From Phycisphaerae bacterium (GTDB lineage: Bacteria > Planctomycetota > Phycisphaerae > Tepidisphaerales > Tepidisphaeraceae), in NCBI GenBank assembly GCA_030448225.1, contig JAUJNJ010000052.1, positions 1-43,565 of the forward strand: a stretch of 43,565 nt of DNA. Reading direction: 5' to 3'. The translations under genes and the position numbers were made by a program. The notes under the pieces are model-generated. The model ran no database searches. It was not told the DNA's origin and saw only the letters and a program-made list of their open reading frames with translations. Shown here piece by piece: positions 26,086 to 33,174 of the stretch; the stretch's first letter is position 1; every line of letters starts with the position of its first letter.

Positions 26086-26451
26086 CTCATCCGGTTGCTC
26101 GAACGCCACGTAGAGGCCGTCCTTGATCCAGTATTCGAGGCGCAGCGGCTGGCCGACGTCATGGCCGTACCCCGGCTGCAAGCCGGCCGCGTGCATGCGA
26201 TCCGCCCACTGCTGACAATCATCGCACTCGATCACGACGCCGGTGATGCTGGATCGCGTCGACGTGCGACTGTCGATGTATCGACGAAACCGGATCTCGA
26301 TGTCGCCGTGCCGCACGACGGGATCGACCTCGCCCGCTCGGTCGAACGTGTACGTGCTCTTCTCGAAGCCGAGGATGTCGGTGAAGAATCGCGTCACCGG
26401 CTCGACGTCTTCCGGTGAGAGCGTGATTTCCGCGATCGAGCGACGAAGCAT
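26080..26451 (-). CDS. VOC-family (glyoxalase/bleomycin-resistance-like) protein
   Basis: Start ATG 26451 gives MLRRSIAEITLSPEDVEPVT, RFFTDILGFEKSTYTFDRAG, EVDPVVRHGDIEIRFRRYID, then TGVVIECDDCQQWADRMHAA, GLQPGYGHDVGQPLRLEYWI, KDGLYVAFEQPDEA. This is one VOC module pair (beta-alpha-beta-beta-beta twice), about 123 residues, with the usual F(F/Y)...LGF in the first half and the glyoxalase-like end L.....DG....F. The usual metal ligands (His at strand 1, Glu at the last strand) are only partly present: E in AFEQ is there, and the first position is IAEITL without His. It may therefore bind rather than catalyse. The ATG lies 12 bases after palindrome 3, and the TAA stop is inside palindrome 1. 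VOC proteins are typical mobile-cassette passengers. Confidence 0.75.
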   Translation of the reverse strand: MLRRSIAEITLSPEDVEPVTRFFTDILGFEKSTYTFDRAGEVDPVVRHGDIEIRFRRYIDSRTSTRSSITGVVIECDDCQQWADRMHAAGLQPGYGHDVGQPLRLEYWIKDGLYVAFEQPDEA

Positions 26452-26462
26452 GGCTGACGAGG

Positions 26463-26556
26463 GCGTAGCGGACTGCCGTTCACTGGCCGCGCCGACGGCC
26501 ACTCGAGTCACAGTAAGCGTCTCGCGGCCGCGGCCAGTGCAGCGGCGGGTCATCCC
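26463..26556 (-). repeat. attC-like imperfect palindrome 3
   Basis: CACTGGCCGCG (26481-26491) and CGCGGCCAGTG (26529-26539) are perfect 11-bp arms. Continuing outward, GCCGTT pairs with CAGCGGC (an extra base on one arm, as in attC sites), and GCGTAGC faces GGTCATCC. Length is 94 bp. The SUKH gene stop (TGA, 26550-26552) lies in the right end, and the VOC start is 12 bases beyond the left end. Confidence 0.5.
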
Positions 26557-27161
26557 TCGCCCGCCGCACCGCCGACGAGTTCGGGAAGTGGCCAACCATG
26601 CTCCGGGCAACGATCGAGGCCGGGGAATCCGCCCCAGCGCACCGCCAGTTCGAGGTAGCTGACGAACGTCGTCTGATGCCGCTCGTCATTCAGCGGCGGA
26701 TCATCCGCGACCGCGGGCACACTCACGTTGTACCACATGCCCCCGCTGACATTGTCCTTGTGCACGTCGTCGGGCGCGATCGGCACGACGTAAGGGAATC
26801 CGCACCGCATTCGCTCCTCGCGGTCGGCGAGGAACTCGTCCAATTCGGCGATCGCCGCAGATGGCGGATGCACGACGAGCGGGTCAGGGTACTCACACCC
26901 CTCCCACGGATACTCGACCGGCTGCGAACGCCTGTGACGAGCCGTGAGATCGACGCTTCCGACAGATCGCCAGAAGACCTTGAGCGCGAGCGGTATCGCG
27001 CCGACCTCTCGCTCGATCCGCGCAATCGCGTCCTCGGTGGCTGGCTCCAGCCCCGGAAAGACTGCGGACGGACGATGGAACTCGTACCCGAGTGCGGGCA
27101 GACGCCGCACGATCCTGGCGATCTTCTCGCCGACCCTGAGGATGCGTGCTTCCGGTGACAT
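26550..27161 (-). CDS. SUKH-superfamily (SMI1/KNR4-like) protein
   Basis: I start at ATG 27161 (MSPEARILRVGEKIARIVRR) because the upstream codons lack protein character. 203 residues. Features are PGLEPATEDAIARIEREVGA, IPLALKVFWRSVGSVDLTAR (the SUKH core: I...E...G..LP...K.F....G.), WEGCEYPDPLVVHPPSAAIA, ELDEFLADREE, FPYVVPIAPDDVHKDNVSGG, WYNVSVPAVADDPPLNDERH and TTFVSYLELAVRWGGFPGLD. SUKH proteins are immunity proteins against polymorphic toxins in many bacteria, but lone members in planctomycete arrays have no proven target. No toxin gene is seen here. The stop overlaps palindrome 3. A long inverted repeat lies about 130 bases upstream of the start. Confidence 0.75.
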   Translation of the reverse strand: MSPEARILRVGEKIARIVRRLPALGYEFHRPSAVFPGLEPATEDAIARIEREVGAIPLALKVFWRSVGSVDLTARHRRSQPVEYPWEGCEYPDPLVVHPPSAAIAELDEFLADREERMRCGFPYVVPIAPDDVHKDNVSGGMWYNVSVPAVADDPPLNDERHQTTFVSYLELAVRWGGFPGLDRCPEHGWPLPELVGGAAGEG

Positions 27162-27290
27162 CGCCGGCGAAGGATAACTACCGATATCTGACGCGCACGC
27201 GCCGGTCAGCAGGGTCGCCCCCACCCGCGGGACGCACGTCCGTCACGTTACCGGCGCACGGGTTACCAGCACAACGTCATTCAGTCGACG

Positions 27291-27413
27291 CTCCCGAATA
27301 CCGGATCTGCGAGAGGCGAAGGCACGGGTAGCGGAGTCGTCCCGATGCGGCCGATCCGGCGGCCGGGGGCGGCGGGCACGGGTCCGGGATGGACGGGTTC
27401 CGGTATTCGCCAG
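27291..27413. repeat. Long imperfect inverted repeat upstream of the SUKH gene
   Basis: CGAATACCGGA (27295-27305) and TCCGGTATTCG (27399-27409) are perfect 11-bp arms. The flanks GCT/AGC add pairing. Length of about 120 bp is similar to the three attC-like sites. It is the only structured element in the 427-base gap 27162-27588, which otherwise holds nothing I recognise. Confidence 0.5.
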
Positions 27414-27588
27414 CAGCGGCAGGATGCGTCAACACCCCCACATCAAGCGCGAAGCTCCTGCGGCATCACGTGGTCCCGACGAGCGGGCGCCCCGGCGCCC
27501 GCGCCTGGTTGACGTTACCGCGCCCGCCGTGCCGGAACGGGTCGCTTCAGCGGCGGGACGTGCGGGTTTCCGCCTGCGGCCGTTCGCC

Positions 27589-28173
27589 TCAGCGGTCGTA
27601 GAACTCGGAGGAGCCGCCCAGTTCTCGCACCTGGTCGTTCAGCATGAGCACGGCGACGCCGTGCTCGGCGTCGAAGCCGGCGTTGAAGTTGAAGCTCGTG
27701 TAGCCGACGCCGGCCTCGCCGGTGAGGTGGAAGTCGACGCGCGGCGGCCCGAGCCAGTCGCCGACGCCGTCGGCCGTGCACAGCCGCTCGACCAGATCTT
27801 GTTGCGACGTGAGCGCGGGGGCGCCGGGCGGTAGTTGGTCCGCCGTCACGTAGCACTCGCGTGCGGCTCGCGCGACCTCGCCCAACACTGCGGCGCACAC
27901 CTTGGCTTCGCCGGCCCGAAAGGCGGCCAGCGCCGCCCGCTGTTCCGCACCCGGCCCCGTCCCGTCGCCGCCGTCGGCGACGCTAATCTCGACGCCCCCG
28001 CCCGAACTGTCGCCTCCGGCCTCGTCGCTCGGCCACTCCCGCACGTCCCCCGCCGGCGTCAGATGCCACCTGATGGCACAACGCGCGAAGCCGGAGGTCT
28101 CCAAGCGGCCCGTCCAGGCGGCGACGTCTTCGTCGTACGTCAGCGGGCCGAAGTCTGGGTCGTCCACCTGCAC
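27589..28173 (-). CDS. Second DUF6985-like protein
   Basis: 194 residues from GTG 28173, with AGGAG seven bases upstream. N terminus: DDPDFGPLTYDEDVAAWTGR (the D..FG.L.Y......W.G opening shared by DUF6985 proteins and related immunity-like families). Then a charged middle with an acidic Gly-rich loop (SVADGGDGTGPGAEQRAALA), AGEAKVCAAVLGEVARAARE, QDLVERLCTADGVGDWLGPP and the conserved end FNAGFDAEHGVAVLMLNDQV. Function unknown; it is probably related to immunity or regulation in accessory loci. It is the first of five small genes lying between the DUF1592-type gene and DUF1552. About 220 bases separate it from the DUF1592-type stop, with no clear feature. Confidence 0.65.
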   Translation of the reverse strand: MQVDDPDFGPLTYDEDVAAWTGRLETSGFARCAIRWHLTPAGDVREWPSDEAGGDSSGGGVEISVADGGDGTGPGAEQRAALAAFRAGEAKVCAAVLGEVARAARECYVTADQLPPGAPALTSQQDLVERLCTADGVGDWLGPPRVDFHLTGEAGVGYTSFNFNAGFDAEHGVAVLMLNDQVRELGGSSEFYDR

Positions 28174-28396
28174 GTCGTGGCTCCTGCGGTCGCTAAACGG
28201 TTACGTTGGGCGGCCGGACGGATAACAAATTCCCAAGTTATAGGATTGCGACGCACGCCCGATCCGCCGCGGCGGTGGGAGACGCGCGGTCCCCATCGGC
28301 AGGGCAGGGTGCGAAGCTTGATCGTCTCCTCTGCCCGCGCCCGCACTTCGGGGTGCGTCGCTCTCGGCCTTGCCGTCTGGTCCGCCGCGACGCCGG

Positions 28397-30379
28397 CTAA
28401 TCTTCTTCTTCGTCCTCGACGCCGAGCTTGTCGGACAGGGGGCCCGTGTCTTCGGGCTTGGGGTTGCGGCGGTAGCGAAAGGGGTGGCTCTTGACGATCC
28501 CCATCACGAGGGTCGAGCTTTTATAGCCGTCCTCGGCGAGAGCGTCGGTGATCTCTTTGACCGTCGGCTGGTCGTAGTACTCCAGGCCGCGGCCGAGGGC
28601 GTAGCCGAGCATTTTTTCGGTGACGTTGCGGACGAAGGCGTCCTTGCGGGCGAGGAGGACCTTTTTCAGTTCGGCCGGGCCGCTGAAGGATTCGCCGCCG
28701 GGCATGACGCCGGTGGAGTCGACGTCGTCGTCGGCGATCTTCGTGCGCCAGCGGCCGACGGCGTCGAAGTTCTCCAGGCCGAAGCCGATCGGGTCCATCC
28801 GGTTGTGGCACGAGGCGCAGTTCGGGTTGTCGCGGTGGACCTCTAACTGCTTGCGCAGCGACATGCCGGCGATCGACTTCTCGTCCTTCGGCAGTTCGGG
28901 GACGTCGGGCGGCGGGGGCGGGGGCGGGGTGCCGAGGATCTGTTCCAGCACCCACTTGCCGCGGAGCACGGGGCTGGTGCGCAGCGGGTAGGACGTGACC
29001 GTCAGCACCGCGCCCAGCGACAGCACGCCGCCGCGGTTGCGGTCGGGCAGCGTAATTCGTCGCATCAGCTCCCCCTCGGCGTCGCCACCGCCGACGCGGT
29101 TGTCGATGCCGTAATGCTCGGTGAGCCAGTCGTTGACGAACGCGTAGTCGGCGTCGACGAGCGTGGTGAGCGGCGCGTCGTCGCGGAAGACCGAATCGAC
29201 GAATAGCACGGCCTCGTCGTACATCGAGTAGCGCAGGGCGGCGGTGAACTTCGGGAACCGCTCGGGGTCGGGGTTGATGGTCGTGAGCAGTTCGCGGATG
29301 CCGAGCCACTGGGTGCCGAACCCCTCGCCGAGTGCCTTGGACTTGCCGTCATTCAGCATCCGGCGCACCTGCTGTTCGAGGACGGCCGAATCGCGCAGCT
29401 TGCCGGCGGCGGCGACGTCAAGCAGTTCGTCGTCGGGGGTCGTCGACCAGAGAAAGTAGGACAAGCGGGTGGCGAGTTCGTAATCGCTCACCTCCCACGC
29501 GTCGGTGGCGTCCGTCTTGTCCGCCTCGACGCGGAAGAGGAAGTGCGGGGAGACGAGGATCGCCTTCAGCGCGAGTTTGACCGACGCCTCGAAGTCGTCG
29601 CCGCGCTGGTCGGCGAGGTCGAAGAGTTTCAGGAACGGTTCGAGCTCCGCGTCCGGCACCGGGCGGCGGAAGGCGCGGCGGGCGTGGCCGGCGATCGTCT
29701 GCTTGGCGGCGTCGCGCTTCGAGACCTTGTCGTCCGGGCGGACCGGCAGCAGCTTTTTCGTGCCGGCGTCCTCCAGCACGGCGTCGGCGGCGGACAGGTA
29801 CTGCTCGAGCAGGATCGGCGGGACGAACAGCGTGTCGGCGTTGTTGTCGAACCCCGCCCCGCCGCCGGCGTCGACGGGGAACGTGTCGGCGGGCTTCACG
29901 GCGACGTCGAAGAGGTCGCGGACCGTGTTGTTGTATTCGAACCGGTTCAGCCGCCGGAGCGTGACGCGGCCGGGGTCCTTCTCGAAGGCGGCGGGATCGA
30001 GGTGCGTGAGCGTATGCTGGACCCACTCGACGAGCCTCAGCCGCTCGGCGTCGCTCGGCTGCGGCTTGTTCTCCGGCGGCATCGCCCGGTCGTTGAGCTG
30101 TTCGAGCACGCCGCGCCAGAGCTTCGAATCGCGCTGGATTGACGGCACGTCCGCGAACTTCGCGAGGTTCACGCCGGACTTGGCCTTCTCGGCGTTGTGG
30201 CAGGAGAAGCAGTATTGATCGAGCAGCGGCCGGATGTCCTTCTCGAGCGACCCCGGCGACGGTGGCGCGTCGGCGGCGCGGGCCGAGGCGTGTAACAGTG
30301 ATAACAGGACGGCCACGGTCAGGGGGCGGAGTGCGTTCAAAGGGGATGACATCCGGTGAAGCTGCATAGAGAGGGACAC
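28397..30379 (-). CDS. PSCyt1/DUF1587-DUF1595-DUF1592-DUF1588-DUF1585 haem-binding protein
   Basis: 660 residues, intact. A signal peptide (LRPLTVAVLLSLLHASARA) follows several possible starts; ATG at 30352 (MSSPLNALRP) is as likely as the 30379 one. Cytochrome-like N domain: DIRPLLDQYCFSCHNAEKAK (CXXCH), LEQLNDRAMPPENKPQPSDA. Then DUF1587 (RLNRFEYNNTVRDLFDVAVK, DTFPVDAGGGAGFDNNADTL), DUF1595 (RRAFRRPVPDAELEPFLKLF), DUF1592 (LVSPHFLFRVE, YELATRLSYFLWSTTPDDEL, QWLGIRELLTTINPDPERFP), DUF1588 (GVLSLGAVLTVTSYPLRTSP, RGKWVLEQILGTPPPPPP, HRDNPNCASCHNRMDPIGFG with a second CXXCH) and DUF1585 (MLGYALGRGLEYYDQPTVKE, YKSSTLVMGIVKSHPFRYRR). This order is planctomycete-specific. It normally precedes DUF1552 in an operon. 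The role is probably a periplasmic dihaem redox partner; substrate unknown. Confidence 0.95.
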   Translation of the reverse strand: MSLSMQLHRMSSPLNALRPLTVAVLLSLLHASARAADAPPSPGSLEKDIRPLLDQYCFSCHNAEKAKSGVNLAKFADVPSIQRDSKLWRGVLEQLNDRAMPPENKPQPSDAERLRLVEWVQHTLTHLDPAAFEKDPGRVTLRRLNRFEYNNTVRDLFDVAVKPADTFPVDAGGGAGFDNNADTLFVPPILLEQYLSAADAVLEDAGTKKLLPVRPDDKVSKRDAAKQTIAGHARRAFRRPVPDAELEPFLKLFDLADQRGDDFEASVKLALKAILVSPHFLFRVEADKTDATDAWEVSDYELATRLSYFLWSTTPDDELLDVAAAGKLRDSAVLEQQVRRMLNDGKSKALGEGFGTQWLGIRELLTTINPDPERFPKFTAALRYSMYDEAVLFVDSVFRDDAPLTTLVDADYAFVNDWLTEHYGIDNRVGGGDAEGELMRRITLPDRNRGGVLSLGAVLTVTSYPLRTSPVLRGKWVLEQILGTPPPPPPPDVPELPKDEKSIAGMSLRKQLEVHRDNPNCASCHNRMDPIGFGLENFDAVGRWRTKIADDDVDSTGVMPGGESFSGPAELKKVLLARKDAFVRNVTEKMLGYALGRGLEYYDQPTVKEITDALAEDGYKSSTLVMGIVKSHPFRYRRNPKPEDTGPLSDKLGVEDEEED

Positions 30380-30551
30380 GCCTCGGGCATTACAAAGTAC
30401 TCCGTCGGCCGTTGAGGGTTCCGGCGCGTACGGAGCGAGCCTGGACGTGGATGCGAGGAGACTTGGGCCCGGCTGAGCGAGTAAGCCGGGAGGTAAGCCG
30501 TGCTCTCTCGCCGCTGTCGCGAGAACGGGGGGAGGGCGGGATGAATAAGGT

Positions 30552-30630
30552 ACTGGAGTGGTGGAGTGATTGTGCGGTGTGTCCGCTTCCTCCTACCCCA
30601 CCACCCGACCACACCAGCACCCCACCACCT
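30552..30630. repeat. GGTGG/CCACC dispersed repeat
   Basis: GGAGTGGTGGAGTGATTGTG on one side and CCTACCCCACCACCCGACCA on the other form an imperfect inverted repeat ending with CAGCACCCCACCACC. It is related to 41786-41890 and 15347-15400. It lies directly after the haemoglobin-lipoprotein stop. Confidence 0.55.
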
Positions 30631-30640
30631 GTTCCGGTCC

Positions 30641-31285
30641 CTACCGCTCCTCCACCACCTGAGGCCGGGTGCTCTCGACGATCGCCAGCAGTTCCTTCTG
30701 CTCGTCGGTCGGCACGGCCAAGTTGTCGAGCGTCGCCTTGAGGTCGCCGATGCTCGCGTCGAACTCGGCGTTGGAGATGCGCATGCCGGCGTGGGACGCC
30801 TTCATGTCCTTGCCCTCGTAGGTCGGCGGGCCGCCGGTGGCGAGGCCGATGAACTGGGCGATGTGCTTCTTCATCCGCTCGATGTTCTCGGGGCTGGCCG
30901 TCCACTGCTTCGACGACCCGCCGAAGCCGAGGAAGCCGCCGCTCTTGACGCCGGTGCGGTCCCAGTTGACGCGCGGGTCGTTCAGCGCCCGGCTGACGAA
31001 GTCGCCGACGATGAGCTTGATGCCCTCCTCGCCGCCGAGGCGGTCGTAGAGGGGCTTCTTCACGTCGCCCTGCTTGTCGCCCCCCTCGTCGCCGCCGCGA
31101 AGTTGCTCGACCTTGGCGACGCGCTGCTCGGCGCGCTGGTCGGCCTCGCGGTTGCCGGAGGTGAAGAAGTCACGGTCCTTCTTCTCGGCGCTGCCGCAGC
31201 CGGCGGCCAGCAACAGCGCGGGCACGACCCATGTAGCGGCGGCGAACAGGGGCGATCGGGCTCGGCGGTGCGGGGCGTTCATCAT
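30641..31285 (-). CDS. Group-1 truncated haemoglobin-like lipoprotein
   Basis: Start ATG 31285 chosen because GAGGAA precedes it. Lipobox: VVPALLLAAGCGSAEKK, so the Cys should be lipidated and the protein membrane-anchored outside the cytoplasm. A charged linker follows (READQRAEQRVAKVEQLRGG), then the globin domain: KKPLYDRLGGEEGIKLIVGD, FVSRALNDPRVNWDRTG, IERMKKHIAQFIGLATGGPP, YEGKDMKASHAGMRISNAEF, DASIGDLKATLDNLAVPTDE, QKELLAIVESTRPQVVE. LYDRLGG at the start, and the proximal His in KASHAGM followed by the F-helix pattern, are hallmarks of group 1 (TrHbN). The TGG-PPTYEGKDM segment before it is also typical. Most TrHbs are cytoplasmic, so periplasmic anchoring is notable. Likely role in NO or O2 chemistry. 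Confidence 0.88.
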   Translation of the reverse strand: MMNAPHRRARSPLFAAATWVVPALLLAAGCGSAEKKDRDFFTSGNREADQRAEQRVAKVEQLRGGDEGGDKQGDVKKPLYDRLGGEEGIKLIVGDFVSRALNDPRVNWDRTGVKSGGFLGFGGSSKQWTASPENIERMKKHIAQFIGLATGGPPTYEGKDMKASHAGMRISNAEFDASIGDLKATLDNLAVPTDEQKELLAIVESTRPQVVEER

Positions 31286-31337
31286 CGGGTTCCTCGTTCG
31301 ACGGTGCATGATCTTAGAAGCGCTGGGAAAGCGACGG

Positions 31338-31523
31338 AACTTTCAACCATTAAGACACGGAGGCACGGAGAAAGGACAGAGCAGGCAACCGCAGATGACG
31401 CAGATGCGGAAATCGAGTGGGGATCTACGTCGACCGCTTCCCATCTCCATTTGCGAAGTCCGCACAAGCTGTCGCTGAAACTCCTCTCCCCCTCCGTGTC
31501 TCCGAAACTCGGTGGTTCAACTT
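31338..31523. repeat. CTCCGTGT-family palindromic element, copy 1
   Basis: The left arm AACTTTCAACCATTAAGACA then CGGAGGCACGGAGAAAGG is complementary to the right arm CCCCTCCGTGTCTCCGAAAC then GGTGGTTCAACTTCG. The centre carries GCAGATGACGCAGATGCGG. It lies between the haemoglobin-lipoprotein and DUF748 genes; nothing else is recognised in 31286-31705. Confidence 0.75.
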
Positions 31524-31705
31524 CGCCCCGATCGGAATCTCCCGCGCCGTCGCGACGGTTGCCGCGACGCGGCGGGCGAGCCCGCCGGCTGAGAGCCTAT
31601 CCGAATCATCCGTGGCGGGCCCTTCCGGCCTGCGGCGAAACGTGGGATGCCGGGTTATTCGGGTAGGCACTGAATGGGGTCGCGGGAGTTCACCGGGTTA
31701 TTGCT

Positions 31706-32974
31706 TCACGGCGCGCTGCCGACCGCGGACGGGTCGGTGACCGAGCCGGGCGCGAACTCCATGCCGCCGAGTTCCTCGGTCGTGCCTTGCAAGCGGGGCA
31801 GGTAGGCGCGGACGAACGCGTTGCGCAGCACGTTGCCGAGGATCGCCAGGATGTCGGTCTTGGGGTCGGAGAGGTCGCCGCGCATCGGGATCACCGTCGC
31901 GAACTGGTTGCGCGGCTGGTTCTCCAGCAGCTCGGACGTCAGCCCGACCAGCGCCTCCCAGAAGACCCCGAGGATGTTGTCCTCCGGCACGTCCTTCTTC
32001 AGGCTCAGGACCTGCAGGTTGCGGAACAGCGGCTTGACGTACCCCTCCATGCCCCCCTCGCGCGCCTCGAGCTCGACGACGAGGTCGAACCACCCGTACT
32101 CGAAGTCGAACGCGCCGTACGCGCGGGTCATCGGGTTGGTCTTGGTCACGTCGAGCCCGACGAGCCGCACGGCCAGCTCGAACGTCGGGCGGTAGGAGAA
32201 CGGGTCGACCTTCATCTCCAGCGCCAGGTCCGCGTGGTCGAGCACGAGCCCGGTCGCCTCGACGGTGGCGACGAGCGGGGTGATCTCGTCGCGGATGTTG
32301 CCGAGGTTCTCGATCGTCGCCTCGACGTTGCTGACGTACATGTCGACCGGCGGGTCGGACGCGAACGCGCGGAAGTGGACCGAGCCGTCGCGGAGCCGCG
32401 CGCTGTTGATCTTGAACGGGAACAGGTCCTGGATGATCTCCAGCCACGGCCCGCCGGCGCCGGTCTGGTCCTCGGCCTCCTCCTCGCCGTCGACGAAGTT
32501 GAGCTCCGGCGCCGCCATGTCGACCACGCCGACGATCTTGCCGTTGAGGACCGTGTCCCACTGGATCGAAAGGTCGACGCGCTTGGCGGCGAACAGCGGC
32601 ACGGGGACGTTGCCGGTCGTCTTGATGATGCGGATGTCCTCGATCGAGTACGCGCCGCGCCAGAGGTGCAGATCGACGTCGCCGATCTTGCCGTCGTACA
32701 GCGGGTTGCGATCGATCGTGGCGTTGACGTACCACGTCAACATCTTCGGCAGCGCCGCCCGCACGCCGATGAGGATCAGGACGATCGTGAACAGCCCCCA
32801 CCGCCCGACGCGGAACAGCCGACGGAGGCGACGCTTACGCCGCTTCTTCGTCTCCTTCGGCGCGGGAGGGGCCTGGCCGTTGGTGTCGGCGGGCTTGGCT
32901 TCCGGGGCGGCTGGTTCTGCGGTTTCGGGCACGATCAGCCCGGCGGGTTTGGCCGGCTCCTGTTCGGTAGGCAA
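31706..32974 (-). CDS. DUF748/AsmA-like protein
   Basis: 422 residues; the start appears to be TTG 32974, without a clear ribosome-binding site. A Pro/Ala/Glu-rich N-terminal tail is followed by a basic patch KKRRKRRLRRLF and one membrane helix (WGLFTIVLILIGVRAALP). The rest is periplasmic. LTWYVNATIDRNPLYDGKIG, DVDLHLWRGAYSIEDIRIIK, AAKRVDLSIQWDTVLNGKIV and LNFVDGEEEAEDQTGAGGPW are the AsmA-like/DUF748 pattern (a.V..D.....G.v.i.dv......g...v..). FPFKINSARLRDGSVHFRAF, FDFEYGWFDLVVELEAREGG and VEGYVKPLFRNLQVLSLKKD-like sequence follow. These proteins are related to bridge-like lipid-transport proteins (AsmA/TamB) and probably act in outer-membrane lipid homeostasis. No operon partner is obvious; egtD lies 200 bases upstream. 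Confidence 0.82.
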   Translation of the reverse strand: MPTEQEPAKPAGLIVPETAEPAAPEAKPADTNGQAPPAPKETKKRRKRRLRRLFRVGRWGLFTIVLILIGVRAALPKMLTWYVNATIDRNPLYDGKIGDVDLHLWRGAYSIEDIRIIKTTGNVPVPLFAAKRVDLSIQWDTVLNGKIVGVVDMAAPELNFVDGEEEAEDQTGAGGPWLEIIQDLFPFKINSARLRDGSVHFRAFASDPPVDMYVSNVEATIENLGNIRDEITPLVATVEATGLVLDHADLALEMKVDPFSYRPTFELAVRLVGLDVTKTNPMTRAYGAFDFEYGWFDLVVELEAREGGMEGYVKPLFRNLQVLSLKKDVPEDNILGVFWEALVGLTSELLENQPRNQFATVIPMRGDLSDPKTDILAILGNVLRNAFVRAYLPRLQGTTEELGGMEFAPGSVTDPSAVGSAP

Positions 32975-33074
32975 TGTAGCAAAAGGCGCACCGAGGAGCG
33001 GGGCGAGCTGAACGAGAGTGGTCAGACGCTTGGCGCTTTAATGTGATTGGAAGGGTGATGCAGCGCCGCGAAGA

Positions 33075-33094
33075 CCTTGGGCTTCCGCCCAAGG
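33075..33094 (-). terminator. Hairpin downstream of egtD
   Basis: CCTTGGGC-TTCC-GCCCAAGG: perfect 8-bp stem with a tetraloop, 80 bases after the egtD stop, before the DUF748 gene. There is no T run. Terminator or small repeat. Confidence 0.45.
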
Positions 33095-33174
33095 CTATGA
33101 AGTGCGTTCGGGCGCGTGCATCGAATCCGTTGGTGCTACGGGCGCAGCGCGGTTTCGCGGATGCGCCCCGCGCG

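Noticed and set aside
27295..27409. Inverted repeat considered as a transcription terminator of the second DUF6985-like gene
   Set aside because: Arms are 93 bp apart with no T run, and it lies 180 bases after the stop. It fits the series of long palindromes better than a terminator.
28205..28227. GTTGGGC and GGATAAC near 28205-28225 considered as a fourth attC core pair
   Set aside because: The two are in the wrong relative orientation and only 16 bp apart, and no partner arm is found within 150 bp. Left out of the attC-like series.
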